Assembly (NCBI GenBank): GCA_943370175.1
Contig: CALRPU020000025.1
Span: 17,000-80,999, forward strand
Origin: Ideonella_A intermedia_A
GTDB taxonomy: Bacteria; Pseudomonadota; Gammaproteobacteria; Burkholderiales; Burkholderiaceae_C
Direction: 5' to 3'
Length of the DNA: 64,000 nucleotides
Shown here: in pieces, positions 54,155-62,234 of the stretch
How positions within the stretch are numbered: the first letter of the stretch is position 1
Layout: each line of letters opens with the position of its first letter
Notes under the pieces: model-generated
Told to the model about the DNA's origin: nothing
Seen by the model: only the letters and a program-made list of their open reading frames with translations
Database searches by the model: none
Position numbers and translations under genes: made by a program

Positions 54155-55399
54155 TCACACGCGCTTGAACACCAGGCTGCCGTTGGTGCCGCCGAAGCCG
54201 AAGTTGTTCTTCAACGCGTAGTCGATCTTCATCGGCCTGGCTTCGTTGGCGCAGTAGTCGAGGTCGCAGTCCGGGTCCTGGTTGACGATGTTGATCGTCG
54301 GCGGCGCCACCTGGTGGTGCAAGGCCAGCACCGTGAACACCGATTCCAAACCGCCTGCTCCGCCCAGCAGGTGGCCGGTCATCGACTTGGTCGACGACAC
54401 CACCATCCGGTGAGCGTGGTCCCCAAACGCCAGCTTGATGGCGTTGGTTTCGTTGACATCGCCCAGGGGCGTCGACGTGCCATGGGCGTTGAGGTAATCG
54501 ATCCGGCTGGGATCGATGCCGGCATTGCGCAGTGCGGCCTTCATCGACCGCTTGGGGCCGTCGACGTTCGGGGCGGTCATGTGGAAGGCGTCGGCGCCCA
54601 TGCCAAAACCGGCCAGCTCGGCGTAGATCCTGGCGCCGCGGCGCTTGGCGTGCTCGTACTCTTCCAGCACCATCACGCCCGACCCTTCGCCCAGCACAAA
54701 ACCGTCACGGTCCTTGTCCCACGGGCGCGACGCCGCCGCCGGGTCGTCGTTGCGCACGGACAGCGCACGCGCCGCCGCAAAGCCACCGATGCCCAAGGGC
54801 GAGACCGTCGATTCGGCCCCACCGGCGATCATCACGTCCGCGTCGCCGTACTCGATGATTCGACCCGCCTCGCCAATGCAGTGCAGCCCGGTGGTGCACG
54901 CGGTCACGATGGCCAGGTTCGGGCCCTGAAACCCGTAGCGGATCGACACGTGACCCGAGATCATGTTGGTGATCGACGCGGGCACGAAAAATGGAGAAAT
55001 CCGGCGCGGGCCTTTGGCCGTCAGGTCGGCGTGGGTTTCTTCGATCAGCGGCAAGCCACCGATGCCGGAGCCCACCAGGCAACCGATGCGCTCGGCCTGC
55101 TCCTCGGACAGTTGATCGTTGGTGGGCAGTCCAGCATCGCGAACGGCCTGAATTGACGCCGCCAGCCCATAGTGGATGAAGGTGTCCATGTGGCGGGCTT
55201 CCTTGGCCGGGAAATAGTCCTCGACCTGAAAGCCCTTCACTTCGCCCGCGAACCGGCAGGCAAAATTGGACGCGTCGAACTTGGTGATGTTGGCAATGCC
55301 TGACCGCCCGGCGACCACGGCCGCCCATGCGTCGGCGACCGAATTGCCCACCGGGCTGATCAGCCCGAGCCCAGTGACGACAACACGCCTGCGGGTCAT
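54155..55399 (-). CDS. fabF: 3-oxoacyl-ACP synthase II
   Basis: A 414-residue condensing enzyme with the catalytic Cys in VTACTTGLHCIGEA and the two active-site His residues in NAHGTSTPLGD and SMTGHLLGGAGG. It elongates acyl-ACP with malonyl-ACP, including the temperature-responsive cis-vaccenate step. It follows acpP by 28 bp, the usual arrangement. Confidence 0.96.
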   Translation of the reverse strand: MTRRRVVVTGLGLISPVGNSVADAWAAVVAGRSGIANITKFDASNFACRFAGEVKGFQVEDYFPAKEARHMDTFIHYGLAASIQAVRDAGLPTNDQLSEEQAERIGCLVGSGIGGLPLIEETHADLTAKGPRRISPFFVPASITNMISGHVSIRYGFQGPNLAIVTACTTGLHCIGEAGRIIEYGDADVMIAGGAESTVSPLGIGGFAAARALSVRNDDPAAASRPWDKDRDGFVLGEGSGVMVLEEYEHAKRRGARIYAELAGFGMGADAFHMTAPNVDGPKRSMKAALRNAGIDPSRIDYLNAHGTSTPLGDVNETNAIKLAFGDHAHRMVVSSTKSMTGHLLGGAGGLESVFTVLALHHQVAPPTINIVNQDPDCDLDYCANEARPMKIDYALKNNFGFGGTNGSLVFKRV

Positions 55400-55427
55400 G
55401 CGAATGCGGCTCCGTTCGCGAGGGCGC

Positions 55428-55667
55428 TCAGGCCTTCTGGTGCTTCAGCGCGTAGTCGATCGCGAGCTGAACCGTGGTGATCTTTTCGGCTTCTTCGTCG
55501 GGAATCTCGATGCCGAACTCGTCTTCGAGGGCCATCACCAATTCCACCGTGTCAAGCGAGTCGGCGCCCAGATCGGCGACGAACGCCTTTTCGTTGGACA
55601 CATCGGACTCGGGCACGCCGAGCTGCTCGGCAATGATCTTCTTGACGCGGGATTCGATATCGCTCAT
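55428..55667 (-). CDS. acpP: Acyl carrier protein
   Basis: A 79-residue acidic carrier starting MSDIESRVKKIIAEQLGV, with the phosphopantetheine serine in GADSLDTVELVMALE. An AGGAGG-like ribosome site precedes the ATG at 55667. A 106-bp gap to fabG upstream contains a TAGAAT -10-like hexamer (55703-55708, minus strand), suggesting a separate strong promoter. It carries acyl intermediates for all fab enzymes here. Confidence 0.97.
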   Translation of the reverse strand: MSDIESRVKKIIAEQLGVPESDVSNEKAFVADLGADSLDTVELVMALEDEFGIEIPDEEAEKITTVQLAIDYALKHQKA

Positions 55668-55773
55668 GACTCCTCCTGGAGTGTGGTCTGAAACAGCCCG
55701 GGATTCTAAGGGTTGCACCACCGGGCGATGGCCCGGCCTTGCCGCCGCATCCGGCCGGGCAGGCCCGGTGCGG

Positions 55774-56529
55774 TCAATTCATGAACATGCCACCGTTCAC
55801 ATGCAACTCGGTGCCGGTGACGTAGCCCGCGGCAGGCGACGCCAGAAAGGCCACGGCATGCGCCACGTCGTCGGCCTGCCCGAGGCGGCCCAGCGGGATT
55901 TGCGACAGCAAGGCCGCGCTTTGTACCGCGGACAGCTCGCGCGTCATGTCGGTCTCGATGAAGCCAGGCGCCACGCAATTGACGGTGATGCCGCGGCTGC
56001 CCAGCTCGCGCGCGAGCGACCGCGTCATGCCCGCCACGCCCGCCTTGGCGGCCGCGTAGTTGCATTGGCCCGCGTTGCCGCTGGCCCCCACCACCGAGGT
56101 GATGTTGACGATGCGCCCGTAGCGCTGCTTCATCATCGGGCGAATGACCGCTCGGCTGAGGCGGAACACCGCCTTCAGGTTCGTGTCGATCACCGCGTCC
56201 CAGTCATCGTCCTTCATGCGCATCGACAAGGTGTCACGCGTGATGCCGGCGTTGTTCACGAGGATGTGCAGTGCGCCGTGCGCCTTGGCGATGGCGTCGA
56301 TGGCCGCGTCAACACCGGCCGCGTCGTTGACATTCAGCGTGACACCCTGGCCGACGCCGCTCGGGCCCGACTGCAAGGCTTGGGTGATCGCGGCGGCGCC
56401 GGCGTCGGTGGTGGCGGTGCCCACGACGGTCACCCCGAGCGCACGAAGCCGCAAGGCGATGGCGCGGCCGATGCCGCGCGAGGCGCCGGTGACCAGGGCC
56501 ACCTGCCCAGCAAGTTCAGGCGTGCTCAT
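55774..56529 (-). CDS. fabG: 3-oxoacyl-ACP reductase
   Basis: A 251-residue short-chain dehydrogenase with the NADPH-binding TGASRGIG motif, NNAG, and the catalytic Ser/Tyr/Lys in ITSVVGASG and NYAAAKAG. The ending GTELHVNGGMFM is typical of FabG. The start at 56529 overlaps the fabD stop by four bases. It performs the first reduction of each fatty-acid elongation cycle. Confidence 0.96.
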   Translation of the reverse strand: MSTPELAGQVALVTGASRGIGRAIALRLRALGVTVVGTATTDAGAAAITQALQSGPSGVGQGVTLNVNDAAGVDAAIDAIAKAHGALHILVNNAGITRDTLSMRMKDDDWDAVIDTNLKAVFRLSRAVIRPMMKQRYGRIVNITSVVGASGNAGQCNYAAAKAGVAGMTRSLARELGSRGITVNCVAPGFIETDMTRELSAVQSAALLSQIPLGRLGQADDVAHAVAFLASPAAGYVTGTELHVNGGMFMN

Positions 56530-57464
56530 GCGGCAAGGCTCCGGGCGTCGGACAGGCTGGCAGGATCGAAGATGCAAGTGGTGGCCAGGTCGGCGTCAAT
56601 GCGCTTGACCATGCCGGACAGCACCTTCCCGGGACCACACTCGATCACGGCACCGACACCCCGCGCGCGCAGAGCCTGCACCGTCTCCACCCAACGCACG
56701 GCGCCGCTGGCTTGGCGCACCAGGGCATCGCGAATCGCGTCGGGCGTGGCGGCGTCCTGCACATCGATGTTGTTGATCACTGGCAGTTCGGGCGCCTTCA
56801 AGCGCACCGAGGCGAGCCGTTCGGCCAGACGCAGCGCCGCGGGCTTCATCAGGCTGGAATGGAATGGGGCCGACACGGCCAGCGGCAGGGCGCGTTTGGC
56901 CCCACGGGCTTTCAGCAGCTCGCAGGCCGCCGCCACGCCCGCCTTCGTGCCGGAAATGACCGTCTGCTTGGGATCGTTGTAGTTCGCCGCCTCGACCGCC
57001 TGACCAGTGTCACGCGCGGCGTCGGCGCATGCTTGGCGAACAGCGTCAGCGTCCAGGCCAAGGATGGCCGCCATCGCGCCCTCGCCCACGGGCACGGCGT
57101 CTTGCATCGCCTGCGCGCGAAACCGAACCAGCGGCACCGCATCACCCAGGCTGAGCACGCCGGCCGCCACCAGGGCCGTGTACTCGCCCAGCGAATGGCC
57201 CGCGACTGCCACCGGGCGAAGGCCAGTCTCGGCCATCCACACGCGGTACGCTGCGATGCCCGCCACCAGCATCACGGGCTGGGTGTTGGTGGTCAGGTCC
57301 AGCAGGTCTTTCGGGCCGGTGTGAATCAGCGCCCCGAGGTCCTCCCCGAGCGCCTGCGATGCCTCGTCCAGGGTGGCGCGCACGGCGGGGTGCTCACCCC
57401 AGGCATCGAGCATGCCGACGGATTGCGAGCCCTGGCCCGGAAAAACAAAAGCGAAATTCGTCAT
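56526..57464 (-). CDS. fabD: Malonyl-CoA:ACP transacylase
   Basis: A 312-residue acyltransferase with FPGQGSQSVGM at the start, the nucleophile Ser in GHSLGEYTAL and the catalytic His in SAPFHSSLM. It loads malonyl groups onto AcpP. It lies 82 bp downstream of fabH and overlaps fabG. Confidence 0.96.
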   Translation of the reverse strand: MTNFAFVFPGQGSQSVGMLDAWGEHPAVRATLDEASQALGEDLGALIHTGPKDLLDLTTNTQPVMLVAGIAAYRVWMAETGLRPVAVAGHSLGEYTALVAAGVLSLGDAVPLVRFRAQAMQDAVPVGEGAMAAILGLDADAVRQACADAARDTGQAVEAANYNDPKQTVISGTKAGVAAACELLKARGAKRALPLAVSAPFHSSLMKPAALRLAERLASVRLKAPELPVINNIDVQDAATPDAIRDALVRQASGAVRWVETVQALRARGVGAVIECGPGKVLSGMVKRIDADLATTCIFDPASLSDARSLAA

Positions 57465-57546
57465 CGTGGTGTTTGCGTGGCGATGGATCGCAAAAATGGG
57501 TGGTCAGGCGGAAGGCCCCGACGCTGGGGCGCGCGCCAGCCCGTGG

Positions 57547-58548
57547 TCAAAGGTCCAGCAGCACCGCGCCCCAGGTGAAGCCACCGCCCACGCCTTCCAG
57601 CATCAAGGTGTCTCCCGGACGAATTCGACCGGAGCGCACGCCAACGTCCAGGGCCAACGGGATCGAGGCGGCCGAGGTGTTGCCGTGTTCGTCCACGGTC
57701 ACGATCAGCTTGTCCAGTGGCAGTCGCAGCTTCTTCGCGGTGCTTTGCATGATGCGGATGTTGGCCTGGTGAGGGATCAGCCAGTCGATGTCCTCTGCTT
57801 GCCGCTGGGCCTTTTCCAGCACAGCACGGGCCACGCTTTCAAGCACCCCGACCGCCAGCTTGAACACAGCCTGGCCGTCCATCTTCAGCAACGGCACACC
57901 GCTCACCTGACCGCCCGCCACCGTGCCCGGCGTGCACAGGATGTCGACGTGGCGACCGTCGGCGTGCAGTTCGCAAGCGAGGATGCCCGGTTGTTCGCTG
58001 GCCTCCAGCACGACCGCACCCGCCCCGTCACCGAACAGCACGCAGGTGGTGCGGTCGTTGAAGTCGAGGATGCGCGAGAACACCTCGGCGCCGATGACCA
58101 GCGCCCGCCGCGCGAGCCCCGTGCGGATCATCGAGTCGGCCACCGACAGGCCGTAGACAAAGCCCGAGCACACGGCCTGGACATCGAACGCCGCCCCACC
58201 AGCAATCCCCAACTTGCGCTGCACGATGCACGCGGTCGACGGGAAGACCATGTCCGGCGTGGAGGTGGCGACGATGATGAGGTCAATGTCGGACGGCGCG
58301 CAACGGGCGGCGTCCAGCGCCCGCCGAGCCGCCTCCACCGCCAGGTCACTGGCGGATTGATCGGCGGCCGCGAAATGACGCGCCCGGATGCCGGTGCGCT
58401 CAACGATCCAGTCGTCGGAGGTCTCAACCCCCTGCAACGCCAGCCTGGCGGCGAGCGCCTGGTTGCTGATGCGTTCACCGGGCAGGAAGCTGCCGGTGCC
58501 GGTGATCCGTGCATGACGCGGTGGCGTGGTCGGCGACGCAGTGTTCAT
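57547..58548 (-). CDS. fabH: 3-oxoacyl-ACP synthase III
   Basis: A 333-residue initiating condensing enzyme with the catalytic triad Cys in VQAVCSGFVYGL, His in WLIPHQANIRI and Asn in DEHGNTSAASIPLA. It joins acetyl-CoA and malonyl-ACP to start fatty-acid synthesis. The start at 58548 gives the normal length plus about 12 residues. It follows plsX by 17 bp. Confidence 0.96.
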   Translation of the reverse strand: MNTASPTTPPRHARITGTGSFLPGERISNQALAARLALQGVETSDDWIVERTGIRARHFAAADQSASDLAVEAARRALDAARCAPSDIDLIIVATSTPDMVFPSTACIVQRKLGIAGGAAFDVQAVCSGFVYGLSVADSMIRTGLARRALVIGAEVFSRILDFNDRTTCVLFGDGAGAVVLEASEQPGILACELHADGRHVDILCTPGTVAGGQVSGVPLLKMDGQAVFKLAVGVLESVARAVLEKAQRQAEDIDWLIPHQANIRIMQSTAKKLRLPLDKLIVTVDEHGNTSAASIPLALDVGVRSGRIRPGDTLMLEGVGGGFTWGAVLLDL

Positions 58549-58565
58549 GGGATGTCGGATGAAGG

Positions 58566-59651
58566 TCAGGCCGCGGCCGCGTCGACGGGAACGACCTGGG
58601 CGCTTGGCATGATGTCGGCGATGCGGTCGTGCACTCGCGCCAGCAAGTCGTGCCGGGCAGCGTCGTAGGCCCGGTTGAGGGCCTGTTCGAAGGCAAAGGC
58701 GTCTGCTGAGCCATGGCTTTTGAACACCAGACCGCGCAGACCGAGCAGGGCGGCCCCGTTGTAGCGCCGGTGATCGACCCGGGCCTTGAAATGCTTCAAC
58801 ACCGGCAAGGCGATCAAGGCCGCCAGCTTGGCGTAAACGTTGCGGGTGAACTCCTGCTTGATGAAGTCTCCCAGCATGGCCGCAAGGCCTTCGGCCGTCT
58901 TCAGCGCCACATTGCCGACAAAGCCATCGCACACCACGATGTCGGTGGTGCCTTTGAAGATGTCGTTGCCCTCCACGTTGCCGTAGAAGTTCAGGTGCCC
59001 TCGGTCGGCGGCGGCGCGCAGCAACTCGGCCGCCTGCTTGATTGTTTCGCTGCCCTTGATGGCTTCTTCACCGATGTTCAACAAACCAACACTGGGCTGC
59101 GCCTTGGATTCAACGGCGCTCACCAAGGCGCTGCCCAAAAGCGCAAACTGCAACAAGTGCTCCGCACTGCAGTCGACGTTCGCGCCAAGGTCCAGCATGG
59201 TCGTGAAGCCGTCCCGCTCATTCGGCATCACCGTGGCGATGGCGGGCCGGTCGATGCCGTCGATGGTTTTGAGCAAATAGCGGGACACCGCCATCAGCGC
59301 GCCCGTGTTGCCGGCCGACACGCACACGTCGGCTTGAGCGGGCTGCCCTTCGTCGGGGCGCAACTGCATGACCGCGCGCCGCATCGACGAATCTTTCTTG
59401 CGCCGCAAGGCGACCTCCACCGGATCGTCCATTTCGACGACTTCCGTGGCATCCACCACGCGACAGCGCGCGCGGCCCGCCGCCGCCTGAAGCGCGGCAG
59501 CACGGCCCACCAGGATCAACTCTGCGTCGGGGTGGGCCGCCAAAAACGCCCAACAGGCGGGCAAGGTGACCGACGGCCCGTGGTCTCCCCCCATGCAATC
59601 CACCGCCAGGCGGATCGGCCGGGTGCGACCCATCGACACAGGTTCGTTCAT
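58566..59651 (-). CDS. plsX: Phosphate acyltransferase PlsX
   Basis: A 361-residue enzyme with IRLAVDCMGGDHGPSV at the start and SAGNTGALMA and CDGFVGNVALKTAEG further on. It converts acyl-ACP to acyl-phosphate for phospholipid synthesis. It sits in the rpmF-plsX-fab order widely conserved in bacteria, linking membrane lipid supply to ribosomal protein expression. Confidence 0.95.
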   Translation of the reverse strand: MNEPVSMGRTRPIRLAVDCMGGDHGPSVTLPACWAFLAAHPDAELILVGRAAALQAAAGRARCRVVDATEVVEMDDPVEVALRRKKDSSMRRAVMQLRPDEGQPAQADVCVSAGNTGALMAVSRYLLKTIDGIDRPAIATVMPNERDGFTTMLDLGANVDCSAEHLLQFALLGSALVSAVESKAQPSVGLLNIGEEAIKGSETIKQAAELLRAAADRGHLNFYGNVEGNDIFKGTTDIVVCDGFVGNVALKTAEGLAAMLGDFIKQEFTRNVYAKLAALIALPVLKHFKARVDHRRYNGAALLGLRGLVFKSHGSADAFAFEQALNRAYDAARHDLLARVHDRIADIMPSAQVVPVDAAAA

Positions 59652-59728
59652 GCCATCAGGTCAGGCAGACCAAGCACACGTTGTCCGCAACCACCGATCA
59701 ACGACGGGGCGCGAACCCAGACCCTGAA

Positions 59729-59911
59729 TCAGGCGTCGGCCTTGCTCTTCAACACCTTGCGGCCGCGGTAGAAGCCGGTCGGGCTGATGTGATGGCGCAG
59801 GTGCACCTCGCCCGTGGTCGGCTCGATCGCGGTGCCGGGGGCGGCCACGGCGTTGTGCGAGCGGTGCATGCCACGCTTCGAGGGGGACTTCTTGTTTTGC
59901 TGGACGGCCAT
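59729..59911 (-). CDS. rpmF: 50S ribosomal protein L32
   Basis: A 60-residue ribosomal protein starting MAVQQNKKSPSKRGMHRSHN and ending GFYRGRKVLKSKADA. The zinc-binding cysteines of some L32 forms are absent (a Cys-minus type). GGAG precedes the ATG at 59911. It lies 77 bp before plsX. Confidence 0.97.
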   Translation of the reverse strand: MAVQQNKKSPSKRGMHRSHNAVAAPGTAIEPTTGEVHLRHHISPTGFYRGRKVLKSKADA

Positions 59912-60064
59912 GTGATTCTCCTGGGGCTTCACCAGGGCGCCTGGCCCGTGGGAAGTGCGGCAGTTCGGGTGTGCAGGTGAGCAACCGTGGGTTGCTCATG
60001 CGGTCACCAGCCAAAACGCGCGCTGCGTCGCTTTGACGGCTCTGTGCCTGGGTGAAAAGCCTGC

Positions 60065-60095
60065 GATTCTAGCATGCTCGACTTGGCAAGCTTCA
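60065..60095 (-). promoter_or_regulatory. Possible promoter of the rpmF-plsX-fab unit
   Basis: On the minus strand TAGAAT (60065-60070) serves as a -10 candidate with TTGAAG (60090-60095) as a -35 at a 19-bp spacer. They lie in the 193-bp gap between yceD and rpmF, about 155 bp before the rpmF start. Confidence 0.35.
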
Positions 60096-60104
60096 AGCGG
60101 ACCA

Positions 60105-60680
60105 TCATGCCTCGCCCGTCGGCTTGCTCAGCTTGAGGCCGGCCAAGGCGGCAAACGGACGCGGCGCAGGGTCGTCGTCGGCCGCGTCCAGTTCGGCAAC
60201 CGAGGCAGGAACCTCCAGCGGCTCGGGGCAGCGGCCCTCGTGGCGCGGCACGATGGGCAATGACAGCAGCAGTTCGTCTTCAACCAGCGCGAGCAGGTCA
60301 AAGGCACGGCTGGTGGCGAGCAGGTCCTCATCAGCGTCGATGTCGGCCTCGGCGGCGCTGGCCTCGTCGGCCACGAACCGGTAACTGCGCTCGATGTCCA
60401 CGCCGACCTGCACCGCCTGCATGCATCGCTGGCACGTCAGTGCCAGCGCGGTGCCGGCCTTCAAATGCAGCCAGGTCTGGTCAGGGTGGCCGCGTGGCTT
60501 GCGACGCTCGCCCGAGGCCGCCCACGTGACGCGGGGCGCTGCGTCCGCGGTGGCGCCGGGGTGCAGCAGGTCGCCGAGGCGCGTGAACTCGGCGAGGGAC
60601 ACGTCGTCGGCCAGGCGGGCGGCGCTCTCGGCAAACGCCTCGACGTCGAGCTGGCGCGGCTTGAAGGATCGAACACGCAT
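60105..60680 (-). CDS. yceD: DUF177 protein YceD
   Basis: A 191-residue protein with the family Cys pair in LTCQRCMQ and a conserved middle stretch with DLLALVEDELLLSLPIVPRHE. YceD is regularly encoded before rpmF and has been linked to 23S rRNA accumulation and ribosome assembly. I use the ATG at 60680. It diverges from maf across 73 bp. Confidence 0.9.
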   Translation of the reverse strand: MRVRSFKPRQLDVEAFAESAARLADDVSLAEFTRLGDLLHPGATADAAPRVTWAASGERRKPRGHPDQTWLHLKAGTALALTCQRCMQAVQVGVDIERSYRFVADEASAAEADIDADEDLLATSRAFDLLALVEDELLLSLPIVPRHEGRCPEPLEVPASVAELDAADDDPAPRPFAALAGLKLSKPTGEA

Positions 60681-60753
60681 GCTTGGAGTGTACGGCCGGG
60701 CGTGAACCCGACCGGGTGCGCCACCGCCGCGGCCGCTGTTGGACAATCTCCCG

Positions 60754-61410
60754 ATGGCGTCCGCAGAAGCTTCACTTCCTCCACTGATCCTGGCATCGAC
60801 CTCGGCCTACCGCCGCGAACTGCTGGCGCGCCTGCGCTGGCCTTTCGACGTTCGTTCACCGGGGGTCGACGAAACCCCCCTGCCAGGCGAATCCCCCACC
60901 GCTCTGGCGGAGCGCCTGGCCCTGGCGAAGGCCCGCGCGGTGGCTGATCAATGCCCGCAGGCGGTGGTCATCGGGTCGGATCAGGTCGCCGACCTCAACG
61001 GCCGGTCGCTCGGCAAGCCGGTGCATCACGCGGCCGCCGTGGCGCAACTGCGCGCCATGAGCGGGCAGCTGGTGGTGTTTCAGACGGCAGTGTCGGTGGT
61101 GTGCCGACGCCTTGGCGTCGAGCACAGCGCGCGCGTCCCGGTGACCGTGCGCATGCGCCAGCTGACCGACGCCGAAATCGATCACTACCTTCGGCTGGAG
61201 CCGGCCTTCGACTGCGCCGGCAGCGCCAAATCCGAGGCGCTGGGCATCAGTTTGATGGACAGCCTGAGTTCGGATGACCCGACGGCGCTGGTCGGCCTGC
61301 CACTGATCGCCACGGCCCGCCTGCTGCGGGCCGTGGGCATCGACCCACTGGCGGCGAACGCACCGGCACTGCAGCCAGCGCAGCGCGCAGCAGTGACGCT
61401 CAGGCCATGA
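60754..61410 (+). CDS. maf: Maf-family nucleotide pyrophosphatase (YceF type)
   Basis: A 218-residue protein with LILASTSAYRRELLARL at the start, VDETPLPGE and the catalytic Asp in VIGSDQVADL. The residues match the YceF subgroup, which prefers m7GTP and thus may remove non-canonical nucleotides. The ATG at 60754 follows a weak ribosome site. It overlaps the next gene by four bases. Confidence 0.92.
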   Translation: MASAEASLPPLILASTSAYRRELLARLRWPFDVRSPGVDETPLPGESPTALAERLALAKARAVADQCPQAVVIGSDQVADLNGRSLGKPVHHAAAVAQLRAMSGQLVVFQTAVSVVCRRLGVEHSARVPVTVRMRQLTDAEIDHYLRLEPAFDCAGSAKSEALGISLMDSLSSDDPTALVGLPLIATARLLRAVGIDPLAANAPALQPAQRAAVTLRP

Positions 61411-62234
61411 CCGACGCACCCAACGTCGCGGCCCGGCCACGTGGTCGGCTGCTGCTGATCCCCAACACCCTGGATTTCGGCGCCCCGGCGTCATGCGCGC
61501 TGCCGCCGCTGGACGACGTCTTGCCACGCGGCGTCATCCGCACCGCGGCGGGCCTGAGGCATTGGGCCTGTGAGAACGCCAAGACCACACGCGCATTCTT
61601 GAAACGCGTCGATGCCGTGATCCCGCTCGCCGTGCCCCTCCAGTCGCTGGACCTGAAAGAGCTTCCGCGCCCGCCGAAGGGCGGCGATCGGTCGGGCGCG
61701 AAGTCGGCGCAAGGCGCCGTGGTCAGCCCAGACCCCTGGGCCGCGCTGTTGGCCCCCGCGCTGCGTGGCGACGACGTCGGCCTGATTTCAGAAGCTGGCC
61801 TGCCGGCGGTGGCCGACCCAGGCGCGCGGCTGGTGCGCCTCGCCCACGATCTCGGTGTGCCGGTCGTGAGCATGAGTGGTCCCAGTTCGTTGATGCTGGC
61901 CTTGGCCAGCAGCGGCCTGGAGGGCCAGCGCTTCGCGTTTCACGGCTACCTGCCCATCGACGCCGTTTCGCGAGACCAACGCATCAAGGACCTGGAGGCC
62001 ACATCCCGGCGGCTGGACCAAAGCCAGCTGGTGATCGAAACGCCCTACCGCAACCCGGCGCTGCTCAGCGCCTTGGTGGCCACGTTGGCGCCCAGCACGC
62101 GCCTCGCCGTCAGCTGCGGGCTGAGCCTGGACGAGGGCTTCACGCGCAGCGGCACGGTGGCCGACTGGCGCCAGCGGCCCATGGTCGTGCCAACGGTGCT
62201 GCCGGCCGTGTTCTCACTGTTGGCCCCCGGTTGA
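61407..62234 (+). CDS. RsmI-like SAM-dependent methyltransferase
   Basis: A 275-residue protein of the tetrapyrrole-methylase-like fold: GLISEAGLPAVADPGARLVRLAH and VVSMSGPSSLMLALASSGLEGQRFAFHGYLP (in parts) match the RsmI family, which methylates C1402 of 16S rRNA. The N-terminus (GRLLLIPNTLDFG) differs from canonical RsmI (ATPIGN type), so this is the diverged paralogue often found beside maf. Its substrate is uncertain. Its last 21 bp overlap the 3' end of rhlE on the other strand. Confidence 0.85.
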   Translation: MTDAPNVAARPRGRLLLIPNTLDFGAPASCALPPLDDVLPRGVIRTAAGLRHWACENAKTTRAFLKRVDAVIPLAVPLQSLDLKELPRPPKGGDRSGAKSAQGAVVSPDPWAALLAPALRGDDVGLISEAGLPAVADPGARLVRLAHDLGVPVVSMSGPSSLMLALASSGLEGQRFAFHGYLPIDAVSRDQRIKDLEATSRRLDQSQLVIETPYRNPALLSALVATLAPSTRLAVSCGLSLDEGFTRSGTVADWRQRPMVVPTVLPAVFSLLAPG

